From the NCBI RefSeq assembly GCF_019320115.1, contig NC_089595.1:108020158-108084157 (forward strand): a DNA stretch of 64,000 nt, given 5' to 3'. A model generated the notes under the pieces. That model saw nothing but the letters and a program-made list of their open reading frames with translations, had not been told where the DNA came from and made no database searches. Position numbers and translations under genes: made by a program. This DNA is from Miscanthus floridulus. Lineage: Eukaryota > Streptophyta > Magnoliopsida > Poales > Poaceae. How positions within the stretch are numbered: the stretch's first letter is position 1; each line of letters opens with the position of its first letter. This document shows positions 22,393-33,652 of the stretch, piece after piece.

Positions 22393-23451
22393 GGGAATTT
22401 TTGCTGTAGGACATCGTGAAAACGGGTATTTGGCTGGAACACACCGTCAAGCGTAGCATTTGCTAAGTAACATTCCAAATTCGTGTTTATTTGCCAGTGG
22501 ACACCGCGTCGATTAAAATAATTATTTCCAGGGATTGGGAGAGAGAAACTTTGTAAAATGACCACTGATGCCCCATGGACCGCACTTGGTCAAGCCAGAC
22601 TCAATTTGGTCGAACCAGACCACGTTTCGCCGCCCTGTAGGAACCCTAGCCGCACCTTTTCTCTCCTGCAGCACCATTGCCACCCTAGCCGCACCTTTTC
22701 TCTGCAAATGGACTTTCTTCCTTCTCCGAACACAGCCATGGCTGAGCAAGGCAGCAGCGCAGGGGGCCGCGCGTGGGGAACACCCGGTCGGGGCTCTCCG
22801 GCCGGCCGGTCGGTGGCGAGCTGCGGTGGTGCGGTGGCCTGCTGCTGCAGCGAGCGGCGGCGGCGTGAGGCGGGGCCGAGGTGCTGGCCTGCTGATGCGG
22901 CGAGCGGCGGCTGCTAGGCTGGCCGCGCTGCCGGGAGCTCCGCCCCTGGGCTGGCTGCGCCGCGGGGGAGCTCCGCCCCTGGGCTGGCCGCGCCGCGGGG
23001 GAGCTCGCCCCTAGGCCGGCCGCGCACCTGCGCCGCTGGGGAGCGTGCCCATGGGCTGGCCGCGCCGTGGGGGAGAGCGCCCCTGGGCTGGCCGCGCCGC
23101 CGGGGAGCGTGCCCATGGGCTGGCCACACCGCCCAGGGAGCTCCGTGCACGTGCTTGTGCGCCACCGGCAGCGGCAGCAGCGGCATCGTCTTCTTCTCCA
23201 TGGCCGGCCGACCATGGCCCTGTCCCAACCCCCCACCGAAAATCAGTGAACCGGAGCGTGAAGACGGGGTATAAACGATATTTTCCCTACCTTCTCTCTC
23301 CGCGAATACGAAAAATGAATAAAATAATGGACGCGGTGTGTTACGGCAAATAAACACGATTTTGTAATGGTACTAGGCAAATGCTACGATTGGCGGTGTG
23401 TTCCAGCCAAATACTCGTTTTCCGCGATGTTCCCCAACCGCAAAAATTCCC
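22393..23451. mobile_element. Mutator-like element (non-autonomous MULE, Pack-MULE-like), 1059 bp
   Basis: Long terminal inverted repeats of about 110 bp: the left arm gggaatttttgctg... gtatttggctggaacacacc is mirrored on the right by ggtgtgttccagccaaatac... caaaaattccc. It is flanked by a perfect 9-bp TSD ttaaaaata (22384-22392 and 23452-23460), the MULE signature. The interior (about 22560-23260) is very GC-rich and holds a minisatellite of ggctggccgcgccg-type units. No transposase is encoded. The interior may derive from a captured gene fragment, but no protein domain is recognisable. Confidence 0.9.
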
Positions 23452-23462
23452 TTAAAAATAAA

Positions 23463-23706
23463 GAGCGTGTTTAGTTGCAACCCAAAATCCCAAAAAGTGC
23501 TACAGTATCTATCACATCGAATGTTTGCGGCCCGTGTATGGAGCATTAAATGTAGACGAAAAAAAAAACTAATTGCACAGTTTGGTGGGAAATTACGAGA
23601 CGAACGTTTTGAGCCTAATTAGTCCATGTTTGAACAATATTTGCCAAATAAAAACGAAAGTGCTACAGTAGCCCAAAATCCAAAGTTCCCTCAACTAAAC
23701 ACGCTC
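23463..23706. mobile_element. MITE (244 bp)
   Basis: Terminal inverted repeats gagcgtgtttagtt... and ...aactaaacacgctc. The interior contains words typical of a very common grass MITE (gagcattaaatgtag, aaactaattgcacagtttg, gagcctaattagtcc, gtgctacagtagcc). It lies only 2 bp from the MULE's right TSD. The superfamily is not assigned. Confidence 0.85.
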
Positions 23707-24195
23707 AAAATCTATGCGGCATACTAGTAAGAGACCGAACTGTACCAGAGAGATGGGTCTCCCGGGCTGCACTCCTAGCGTACGGCAGAGCTCAGGACTG
23801 TGACACCCGGTTCCGGTTCCAAATCCCGCTCCAGTTCCTCCGTCAGACCGTCACGCGTTCATTTGTGTTCCTCCGTCAGACCGTCACTGTCAGAGCTCAC
23901 GAGCACAATCAGAAGCAGGCCGAGCCGTGTGGTGGCCGGGCAGTGCGCACGGTCAGCCGGCCCTTTCCTTCTGGCTTCTGCACCAGAAACGAGCAAGAGA
24001 TGACAACCGGACTTGGGTCGGTCACATGGATGAATCATCCATCGCCGTGGAGCTCTTCACTCGTCAGCAGGGTCGTGTTCGCTTGAGCTACTTTTCAGTT
24101 ATGGAATAGTGTTTTTTTCTCACAACATTTCAGCATAAGCCGAATTTCAGCATAAGCAAACAGGCACCCGGAGCTGCGCACGGGCACCGAGTCCA
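23707..24195. other. Intergenic segment with GGTTCC tract and a MITE remnant
   Basis: A tract cacccggttccggttcc occurs at 23803-23820, followed by cctccgtcagaccgtcac repeated twice (around 23850 and 23880). At about 24075-24168 there is a partial copy of the MITE family seen complete at 40729-40865 (shared words: gttcgctt, tttttctcacaaca, cagcataagcc). No gene is recognised. Confidence 0.5.
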
Positions 24196-24757
24196 CAGAT
24201 GTGCACCCTCGCACTCGCTCTTCCCGGCGTTCCTGCACGCCATGGCGCTGCTCCGGGATCCCTTCGCGGGGTACCTGGCCTCGCTCCCCTCGCCACCGCT
24301 CGTGCTCGTCTCCGAGTTCTTCCTCGAGTTCACGCAGCACGTCGCCGGCGTCCCCGCGTGATGTTCCACGGCATGTCCGCATTCTCCTGGGTGCTTTGCT
24401 TCTCCCTCGCGACCAGTCGAGAGCATCCAGGACGGCACCCCCTTCATCGTCCCGAGGTTCCCGCAGAGCGTCACGATCACTGCAGACGAGGTCCCGCACG
24501 CCGTGGCACAAGACGCCGACCTCGACGACCTGGTGACACAGTTCTTGTTCGATGACCTCGAGTCATTCTACCTAGTTGGCCTGTTGTTCCACGCCACCAG
24601 CGAGTCGCGAGGCGACGGCGACAAGGACGAGGACCCCGAAGGGTGCCTTGCGTGGCTCGACGAGCGGCGGTTGGTGGCGTACGTGTCGTTCGGCACGCAG
24701 GTCCACGTCACCGTGGCGCAGCTCGAGGAGCTCGTGCACGGGCTAGCGGACTCCGGT
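24196..24757 (+). pseudogene. UDP-glycosyltransferase (plant UGT) pseudogene
   Basis: Fragments of a family-1 plant UGT on the plus strand, GC-rich like monocot genes: LFPAFLHAMALLRDPFAGYL and PPLVLVSEFFLEFTQHVAGV. A frameshift (apparent TGA at about 24359) precedes MFHGMSAFSWVLCFSLA. Then come GTPFIVPRFPQSVTITADEV, the linker-region DPEGCLAWLDERR, and YVSFGTQVHVTVAQLEELVH. The segment between the two domains is partly deleted (DDLESFYLVG joins two pieces), and the sequence stops just before the C-terminal PSPG sugar-nucleotide box. UGTs conjugate sugars to small molecules in the cytosol. The N-terminal His region is also missing. Confidence 0.85.
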
Positions 24758-25140
24758 GGCCTTGGCGAGCAACGCCTCCATCTCCTCGACACAGTGCTTG
24801 AGGCGGCCGATGTGTGTGTCGGCCTCATCGCGGAGCCTGCGCACGCCGCCGATGACGTGCGCGGGGGCGTGGCGCTACAGCCAGCGCGCGATGCCGTAGT
24901 CGGGTGCCTCCATCCAGCATGACAGCTGCGCGGCGAGCCAGGTCGAGCGCCTCCTTGACCCGCGCCGCGAGCTCGCCGAGCTTCCCCGTGGAGCGCTGGG
25001 TGTGCGGGCCGAGGCCCTGGAAGAGAGGAAGCAGCGGCTCAACGCTCCAGCGCAGACGCTCGGCGGTGGACCGGCAGAACAGGGGGCCTACACCACATGC
25101 AACAGCTCCCACAGGGCCTCGCCGCCCATGGTCGCCGTCG
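24758..25140 (-). pseudogene. Possible RPW8-type N-terminal domain fragment
   Basis: On the minus strand, in two alternating frames, the sequence reads GGEALWELLHVV, then FCRSTAERLRWSVEPLLPLF and STGKLGELAARVKEALDLAR. After a frame change it continues MEAPDYGIARWL, a stop, then RHAPAHVIGGVRRLRDEAD and VEEMEALLAK. The pattern (F-x-S-x-x-x-R-L followed by two amphipathic helices, then a W/Y-rich segment) resembles the RPW8 domain of some plant resistance proteins and helper NLRs. This is a judgement by eye from family knowledge. It has at least one stop and a frameshift. It lies tail-to-tail with the UGT remnant and 0.2 kb from the element F insertion. Confidence 0.35.
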
Positions 25141-25353
25141 CCGTCATAGGTCCATGGTCGCCACAGCAGCAAATCCATGGTCGCCGTCGCAGCTAGTTGC
25201 TTGGACCGAGCTCCTCGTCGCCTTCCTCTATCTATATCATCGCCTTCGGCTCCTTCTCCGGCTAGCGTGTGCTCGGTCCTGTCTGTCAGCGCGTTCACGG
25301 GAGGGGTAGAGCTGCTCCTGGTGGGTTTCCACCACAAATCGACATACGGATGG

Positions 25354-26632
25354 TGTCGGGTTCCTAAACCCGGGGTCCCTCGAGGACCGGCTTCCACGCT
25401 GGGGCTCGGCCCAAGAACACAGCCTATTGCTCCTGAGCCGGCCCAAGAATAAATAACTCAACAGACCGGAGCACTCGCTTTGGGCCCTGGCCGCCTTCGG
25501 CCCACCTCTCCGACTGGAGCGCTAGCTCCAGGCTCAGATCGCCTCTAGACGGCCCCTCCGATCAGAGCGCTAGCCTCAGGCCCTAGCCGCCTCGGCACGG
25601 CCTCCGCTCGGAAGGTCCGACCCGAGGACTGCCTCCGACTCCGACCCCGTGTCTCCGACCGGGGTTCATAGAAAACCCTGCCCATCGCTATTCTCCGACT
25701 AGCGCACCAGAGCCGACCGGGGCCATCCGACCGGGGATGCCTGCTCGGAAGGAACCAGAAGGCGTGCGGAGAAAGGCAAGGCAAGGCTCGCAAGTCAAAA
25801 CACGGCACCAGGACCATACCCTGCAAAACAGTGCATTACAACTGCCCTGCCACAAACAGTATGGTGGGCGCCGACATTTACCTCTACAGTATTGTAGGCG
25901 CCGCTAAAACACCCACACGGTAAGACCCCCCATGTGCCTCTGGGCATCGATAGTGTTGTGGGCACCGGAATTCACCGTACCAGGTGAACGTGGTGAGCCA
26001 TGCCTCTAGGAATCGAGACATTGTTTTGCAGGTACCGACGTCCATCCCTTCCTGAAGAAGCCAATGCAACCTTCCACATGCACCTAACATTCTACAATGG
26101 CACCAAAAGTGTTGCGGGCGCCTACCATCTTCTTGTACCCGACGGCATAGGCAACAAGACTCAGTAACCGACTAACCTTTTCCCCTTTTACTTGTAAAGC
26201 CATCCCCTTCTTCTATAAAAGGGGATGTGCTCCCTCCAACACAGTTCAGTTCCAGGTAGTTGCTTTAAGGCTGATCTGTGACTCCAAGCCAACCCAAGCC
26301 GATTCAAGCTTCCTAGTCCACAACCACAGAGCCGCCAGGCTCGGACCTCAAGCACACGCTTGAACACTTAGTTCGTAGCATAGTTCCTGTCGATCTCAGC
26401 CCTTCCGACCGGACCAACCGGACACCCCATCTTTCCCCCTCTCGTTTGTAACCTCACTACAGACTCCGAGCACCTGGGCTCAAAAATAAAGTCGCCGACC
26501 GACCCACACTGGACGTAGGGCACGTTGCCTGAACCAGTATAAACCATGTGTCATTGAGTGCTAGGCCACATCCGATCACAACGTACAACAAAACTATAAA
26601 TATTCACTAGTTGGTCACTTTCTGTACCGACA
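25354..26632 (+). repeat. Element F: 5' LTR (1279 bp)
   Basis: Starts TGTCGGGTTCCTAAACCC and ends GTACCGACA. A TATA box (tataaaag) lies at 26214-26221, which implies the element's RNA starts about 30 bp downstream. Confidence 0.93.
26214..26221 (+). promoter_or_regulatory. Element F: LTR TATA box
   Basis: tataaaag in the context cttctataaaagggg; conserved in the 3' LTR at 36135-36142. Confidence 0.75.
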
Positions 26633-26652
26633 GTTGGCGCCGTCCGTGGGGA
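26633..26652 (+). other. Element F: primer-binding site
   Basis: gttggcgccgtccgtgggga directly follows the LTR. TGGCGCC-type sites are usual in Tat-lineage elements. The priming tRNA is not assigned. Confidence 0.75.
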
Positions 26653-26686
26653 GGACGCTGTACGTTCAACACTTTTTGGTCATCGG

Positions 26687-28303
26687 ATGGCCCATTTTTC
26701 CGCCACCCCCGCCGTGGCACGCTCGGGCGATACGATTCGCCTTGGCTCACTGGAGTTTCCCGCACTCTCACCGACTGGGATGCGGGTTCCACCCATCTTC
26801 GAGCCATCCCAGGCCTTCCTCTTCGAAAGCCTAGACTTCGTCGCCGACCGGCTCGGCGTACTACACCTCTGTGAGGAGGCACGTGTTCCGGCACCCATCG
26901 GAAGGGCGACCTCCGGTGACTCCGGGACGCGCGACATCGACGGCACGACATCTGTAGGTCATTCCGAGCAAACTCTCTGCTCAAACCCCGCTGTAAGTAA
27001 CGTGCACGCTGTCATTCACTTACTGTGTTCTATCTTCCACCAACTACCCGGAGGGATATCGTTGTCCCCATCACGGCCACCGTACGGCCTCGTGTCTCCC
27101 GCGGACACGTACGCCCGGGGGCTCCAAAGGATGCCGGTACCGCCCCTCCTCACGTCTGAATTCATGGGGATGGCGAGCTACGGTCCCACCTGTCTCGACT
27201 TCAAGGATGACAATGTCGGGAGCGACGGCTCCAGCATCGGTGACGTGGCGCCCAGCCACCGTCCGTCCCGGGAGTGCGCTATGGCAGACGCTCTGGGACA
27301 GCCGCCAGGGGCAACGAAGTCCCTGTAGACTGACACCCCTCTAGGCCTTCACGCAGAAACCCCCGAGCTCGCACCTGAGCATGGGGAAGAATTACGGCAA
27401 CGGTGGCCGCATCAGCCGCCGATTACGCCAGCGCGCTACGCGTACCACACGGCGCCCCGTGCGCGCAGACCGGCGAGCGACGCCCAGGGGCGCGCCCGCC
27501 AGGTCCAACGCAACACCACGGATAGGGGGACCGATCCCCCATAGTTCGTCCGAGCCGGTCAAAACATCGCCGCTGCGGCAATGCTCCTACGCAGCCTGTC
27601 CGAGCCAAACGACCCTCGCCAACGGGTGATCCACCGGAACCTCCGAGCACTGGTGGAGACTATCGCCATTCAACAAGCAGAATGCTCCACATCGCGACGC
27701 CGACTCACTACCTCGCCCCCTATCTGGGAAACAGGGACGCAGCAGATGGGTTGCTATACCCTATCACCGCAACAACCGCCAAGTGCGGCACAGGCGGCCA
27801 CACTGGCACCTCGTCTTGACTTGATGACCGCTCCGTACCGACCGCCTATCTATGCGCGGCTCGGGCTGAACCGAGACACACGCGACTCCGACCAGAGTCT
27901 CAGCCCTGGCGGTTTGGGACCACGGACCTTTGTCCAACACCCCCTGCAAGCGCCGTTCCCACCGCGCTTCGACGGAGGCCGCGACAAAGGTATGGCCAAG
28001 CGCCAGGATCAGGACGAGGGCCCCTCCACGTAGAGGGGAAGAAAGAACAAGAAGGATCGTCGCCGACCGACCAACTCCTTGTTAGTCGCCACAGTTGATC
28101 ACCTGGGCACGTAGCCCCAACAAGACCCTTCGGGTCACTTCCATGAGCTCATGGAGAGCTCATGCACCAACCACGGCTATCCCGTCAAACACCTCTACAA
28201 GGACTGCCAGCTCCTCAGGCGTCTGCTGAGGCAGGCCGGCAGGCCAGGGGAAGAAGCAGCGACCGAAGAAGGGGGCGCAGCGGGCGAGGATCCAGACGAC
28301 TGA
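26687..28303 (+). pseudogene. Element F: degenerate gag
   Basis: An open frame from 26687 to 27328 (MAHFSATPAVARSGDTIRLG..., 213 residues) has no clear domain. Frames then break repeatedly through a Pro/Arg/Thr-rich stretch (27340-28030). Near the end (about 28060-28303) a recognisable gypsy gag C-terminus reads FHELMESSCTNHGYPVKHLY, KDCQLLRRLLRQAG and GEEAATEEGGAAGEDPDD with a TGA. A stop interrupts VDHLGT*PQQDPSG. C-x(n)-H-x(n)-H-x(3)-DC spacing at the end of gag is typical of this non-autonomous group. The product would be a capsid protein; this copy is broken. Confidence 0.6.
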
Positions 28304-28929
28304 AGGCTAAAGTGATCCGATCGGACGCCTACCGACTGAAGAACAACAACGACGACGCTCTCTCCAAACGCTTGAACATCTATGTCGTTTTTTCCTTTCC
28401 TAAGTTTAAGTCTTACCTTTGTTTACTTAGCGAATGCTCCTATAAAAGCACCCCGACCCGAACACTTTTCGGCTCGGGCGCTCGGGGGCTCCACTAGGGG
28501 GCACTATTACCCCTCTGTTCTCGTTTTTACTTTCATTTGGAAAAACTCCTTCCTACCCGAATAAAAGGGCAGTTCGTTCCTTTAATTTACCTTACGTAGC
28601 TTTGCTTCAAAACATTCCGACTGATCGCACCCCGCCTTTCCCTATGGTTGCAAGTAGCTGAGCCTCGCGGGCCACGCCCCGGGCTCACAAGGTTGCAGCC
28701 GTAGGGACAAACGGGCAGGTACGAGAGGGAAAGAAATTTAAAACAAAATTATGCTAAGGGAAAACTAAGGGACGAAAGGGAACAAGCTTCCCCGAACAGA
28801 GCAACTCCATCACGAAAACAAAAACCGATTGCAGTCATTAAAACACACATGAACGTTTTACACAGGGGCTCCCCCCATGCACTTAAAAACTTCTTACATT
28901 TACTAACCTACTTTTATTTTACATGCTAC
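28304..28929. other. Element F: non-coding interval where pol would be expected
   Basis: Only about 0.6 kb separates the end of gag from the end of the antisense ORF, and it contains no RT, integrase or protease motif in any frame. Confidence 0.7.
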
Positions 28930-31900
28930 TGGGCCGGCCCGGCGATATCCACTGACGGTGCGGTCGACGAGGGCACGGGCTGCTCACTCTCCGATGGCAT
29001 GACCCCCGGCTCGGTCAAGACCGGGGCGACATTCACCTCCGGCCTAGGCTCCACGCCATCTAAAAGCTCTGCAGCGTCCTCTCCACGCATGCTTTTGGCC
29101 ATGTCCTCACGGTGGGCGTCCATCACCCACTCGGCGGGAACTTGGTCTGCCACCGACCGCGCGTACGGCAGCAAGCTCTCCCCAACCCTCTAGATGTCCT
29201 CCATGCTCATGCCTTCAGCATAACCGCTATAGATGGTGGTGAAGTCCAGGCGCGGATGGTGCGTCCCCACCAAAGTTAGCACCCCCAACGCTCTGTAGAA
29301 TAGCCCGGTTCTGATAAGATCCCGGACCTCCCCCAGGACCTCCGCTAGCTGGACAGCGGGCGTGCTAGAGCTTGGCGCCGACCCGAAGATCTCCGAGACG
29401 ACGAGCTGGGCAGTGTTGCGGAGCTGATCAAGCTCCCCCTCGAGAGCACTTCGCTCTTCACGGGACTTGGCCAACTCCTCCGCATTCCGGCTGAGGGTCG
29501 CCTTGGTCGTTTCCAGGTCCCGCTCTAGCACCTCCACTTTTCTGCCCAGCTCTGGAGGAAGAGCGACGAGCTCAGAAATAGGCTGAGGGAAAACGCAACA
29601 AGAAAACAAAAAGGTATGTACCAACACGAGAGGTCTCGAGGGTGGAAAGATCCTCTGCCTACCGGGCCACCTGCTCGCACAGCTGGGCCACCTGCTCATG
29701 CAGCCGGGCACTCACGTCCTCTGTCTCCATAACCAGGCCCCGGAGCGCGAGCACCTCCTGATCCGCCTCCGATCGAGCCCTCCGTTTCGCCTCCAGGGCC
29801 TTCTGTGCCGACTCCAGGTCGGCGCGCTCCGGATCAAGGGCCGCCAGGGCCTCTTCAAGCGCCGCCTTGGTGTTCGCCAGGGACTCCCACAACCTCGCCT
29901 CAGTCTCTGCCTGGTGGGCCCTTGCTGCCTCGAGCCCTTGCTCGGCCACAGTCGCCCGCTCCACCGCACGCTGCCCCTCCGCCTGCGCCGCAGCCGCCTC
30001 GGCCGCCCGGTCCCGGGACTCGCGGCAAGCGGACTCCGCCCGATGCTCGAGCTCGGCCATCCGGGCATATTCAGACCGGAGGAAGTAGGACTTGTAGGAC
30101 GACGTCTTCCTTATTTCCTACAAAAAACAAGCACGCTAAAAAACAATCGACAAAAGATAAGAAGGGTAGGGACAAGTACCAGAAACTCACCTCCACCGCG
30201 AGCTGCATGTCACCCTCGACCAACTATCGAGCGAACAAAGCCTGCTTTCGGGCGCTCTCAAGCTTCGCGGTCAGCTTGGTGAGCTCCGACACTGCAACAT
30301 GCCCTTGCCCCCCAAAGATGTCCCAGAGCTGACGCTCCCGGGAGTCCCGGAGGACGAACCGCGCGTTCGCTGGGTCTTTAGGGCAGGGCCACTCTAGGTC
30401 ACCCTCCGGCGGCTCGCCAGAGGACCCAGCCTTCAACTGGATCACCACCAGCTCCTGCGGCGACACCGGCGCCCCGCCGGAGGGCCCAGCCTCCGGTTGA
30501 ACCACCACAACTGGCGGAGGAGGGGCCGCGAGAGTTACCTCTGACTGGACCGCCACCAGCTCCCGCGTCAACACCGGCGGCTCCGCCACGGCTTCCGCCT
30601 CGTCGTCGGACAGGATCTCCACCACCTCGTCGGCCTGGGCCACCGCCGGGCATCCCGACTCTGGCCTAGCCATGTCTCCCCCCGGCGCCTTTGGCTCTAA
30701 CGGCAAGGGTAAGCCGCGCAACCCCCCGCCCGGCGAGGTAAGGAGCTCGGTCTCCCTCGCCCCTTCCACCACAACCGGCGGAGGAGGGGCCGTGAGAATC
30801 ACCTCCGACGCGACCATCGCTGTCAGCACCGGGATCGCCGCCAACACTGATGCTGCCGCTGCCGCCTCATCAACAACCGAACCGGGGGGCACCATCGCCG
30901 GAACGGAAGGCCTTATCGCCGCCATCCTGCTGCCCCCTTCGCCCGTCACGACACGCAGCAGGATGGGCTTCCAGGTCTCCTGCATGGGAGTTGGGGCGAT
31001 GCTCAGCCCCGGCATCCCTAGGCCGCTGGCGGAAGGCACGGGTAAGTCACACTTCAACTATAACATAACCAACAAAATACCGAAAGCAAACAGAGAAAGA
31101 TGTACCGAGTGGCAAGCGGCACGATTCTAAAGGCAGACCTCGACGCCGATGGGCCTGCGCGGCAAGGACCGCTCCTAGACCGCGACCCACACTGCCCTAC
31201 GGAAGATGGGGGCAGAGCCATCCCAACCAACTCATGCCCGGCCTACGGATCGCCATGACCCTCGGCTCGGGACTCCCCGACTGAGACAGTAGGCGGGGCA
31301 TCCTCCAACCGCAACTCGAGCAACACACGGGCGCCAGTCTGCTCCTCAGACTGCCCGGCTTGCCCGACCGCATCCGCAGCAGGCGGGGCCTCCCCCGGCT
31401 ACGAGTCATGCATCGACACCGGTCTGAGCGACACACGGGGGTCGGTCCGTTCCTCGGACCACCCACCTTGCTCCGCCACATCCACAATAGGTGGGGACGC
31501 GGCCGGCGATGCTGTCAAGGGGTGCAGTGACCGCGTCCGCTTCGACTCCTGCTCGCCGACGATGTCCGCGCTCCCTGCGCGCTTCCTGGACGCAGGAACC
31601 GCCGCACGACGCGTGGCCACCAGCTCATCACCAGCGGACGATGTCGTAGTGTCGCGACGCTCTGCCGAGGTCGCACCGACCTCCCCGCTCTCCTCCTCGT
31701 CAGAGAAGACCATGTCGTCTAAATCCGTAGGATCGTCCGACGCGAGTTCTGACTTGACGTCGCTCCTACGCTCCCCAGCCCTCACGCGCCGGGCGATCTC
31801 CTGCTCCTTCTCTTGCTTCCTCAGAATCTCCCTGTTCTTTTTCTTCTTCCGGGCCTCCGCCGCCTTCTTCTGGGCAACCTGCCGAGCCACGCCCTCTGGT

Positions 31901-32880
31901 CCCTTAGGAAGGTGCGGCCGGGACTTGTACCTCCCAAGCCCCTACGGAACGAATGAACCGAATCAAAGAAATGGGAAAAAGCAGAGAAAGAACACGGACA
32001 AAATAAGGGGGCATACCAGTGTGGGCACGATCGAGGCATTGAACGGTATGGGTTTGCCCACAACCGTCTCATGGGGCCTCAACTGCAGCACTCGACCGAC
32101 GCGACTCCAGATCTCATCGTCCGGCAGCTCATCCGGCGACGCGCGGACCGGGTCCGACCGGCTGCCATACCTCCACATCGGCTCCGTCCTCTCCGCCAAC
32201 GGCGCAACCCGGCGGCGGTAAAGAGTGTGGAACACCCGCACCTCGTCAAGGCCACGCCTTACGAGCTTTCAGAGCTCCTCCTCGATGGCCTCCACCTTAT
32301 GCTTCTCCTTGCGGGCGCTGCCCCACGACCAGCTCTCCTGCTCCTCTGGCCTCCCGCCGGTAAACGCCAGGAACGGCGCCGCTGCCGGGTTCCTAATGTA
32401 AAACCACTCCCCGTGCCACCCCCGGTTGGAGCCACAAGGGGTGTACACAGGGTACGAACCTCCTGCGCTCGGCTTCCTCTAAAGGGCGAAACCCCCCACC
32501 GGCGTGGCCTCAGGCGAGCTCCCCGCCGTCAAGGTCCTCCCAGAGAAGAACCGCCGGAAGAGATCCGCGTGCGGCTCCATCCCAAGGAAAGCCTCGCAGA
32601 CGGTGACGAAACCGGCGAGGTGCAGCACCCTCGTCGGATTGAGGTGCTGCAGCTCCAGGCCCCACTCATTGAGGAGACCGCGCAGGAACCCGTGCGCAGG
32701 GTACCCTAGTCTGCGCTCGTGAAAAGTAAGGAAAGAAACCACCTCGTCGGGACGAGGCTGCGGGAACTCCTCCGACCCAGGGACCCTCCAGTGCGCCACC
32801 TCCTACGGCGGCAGAAACCCCTTCTTGACAAAAGCCTCCAGCACCGACTTCCTCATGGTGGACGAACTCCAGTCCGACAT
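28930..32880 (-). pseudogene. Element F: antisense ORF with Transposase_28-like domain, coiled coil and introns
   Basis: On the minus strand an ATG at 32880 (MSDWSSSTMRKSVLEAFVKK) leads into PRPDEVVSFLTFHERRLGYP, AHGFLRGLLNEWGLELQHLN and FVTVCEAFLGMEPHADLFRR. This is the domain catalogued as 'putative gypsy type transposon' (Transposase_28). In-frame TAGs lie at 32803-32805 and 32479-32481, with the frame resuming both times. A likely intron runs from donor GTATGC (about 32016) to acceptor CCGTAG (about 31941). Then follow a Lys-rich helix (QKKAAEARKKKKNREILRKQ), an acidic patch (FSDEEESGE), Pro/Ala/Val-rich low complexity (31057-30224), and a long Ala/Glu/Arg coiled coil (30060-29659). A last helical part (ELGRKVEVLERDLETTKATL) ends near 28930. 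Antisense extra ORFs of this kind are known in Tat elements; their role is unknown. Confidence 0.75.
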
Positions 32881-33408
32881 CTTCTTTCGGATCACTAAAA
32901 AATCAGTGAGTTCTACTCTTCTTCCTCGCTCCCTCCTCTTCCTTTCCTAGGTGGCTCTCAGGAACGCTCTCAGCAAGGAGGAAAAAGAAAGGCGGCGGCA
33001 GACGACGAATAGGCAAAAGAACGAGGCGAACACCCTCTCTCTTCTCCTACTTAAAGGAAAGGGAGCAGCGGTTAGGAAAGGGCGTACCGATCGGGAAGGC
33101 GAAGCTGCGGGGCGAGAAACTCTCTCTCTTCCATTTAATGCAGATGGGACGCCCCCTGACCGACGAGACGTGCCCAGCACGACGGAACGACTCCAAACCA
33201 GACAGGACGTGACCAGGCCATGGCCCACCACTACCGCACGACCAACCACTACCGCACGTCGGGCACAAGAACCGAAGCACCACCACACGCGGATGGCTCC
33301 CCGCCTCCCCAGGCCAGACCTGGAGAGACCCAATAGCGAAATCTCCACCGGGAGAGACCATCTGACACCCTGAGTCGATCGATTCACTCAGGATAAACTC
33401 TGAGACAC

Positions 33409-33652
33409 AGGTAGGAAGCGAAGGGACGCCCCATGTGGGCCATGCCGGCTCCGTCACGAACGACGAGCATGGGTCCCGGTCGGACATTTCCAACTGAAGC
33501 TCTCCGAACCCCGTCACTCCAGTCATCAAGGTAAGGAAGCAAAGGGACGCCCCGTGTTGGCCATGCCGGCTTCGTCATGAACGACGAGCGCGGGTCCCGG
33601 TCGGACATTTCCGACTGAAGCTCTTCGAACCCCGTCACTCCAGTCGTCAAGG
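33409..33652. repeat. Element F: tandem duplication of a ~122 bp unit
   Basis: Two adjacent copies beginning aggtaggaagcgaaggg and aggtaaggaagcaaaggg. Both contain cgggtcccggtcggacatttcc-like and cgtcactccagtc words. Confidence 0.85.

Noticed and set aside
22558..23357. Several overlapping GC-rich frames on both strands within the MULE
   Set aside because: They are repetitive Ala/Arg/Pro/Gly frames generated by a ggctggccgcgccg minisatellite, with no start context or domain.
28849..29193. Plus-strand frame of 114 codons in element F
   Set aside because: It is opposite the C-terminal part of the antisense ORF and has no domain or independent support.
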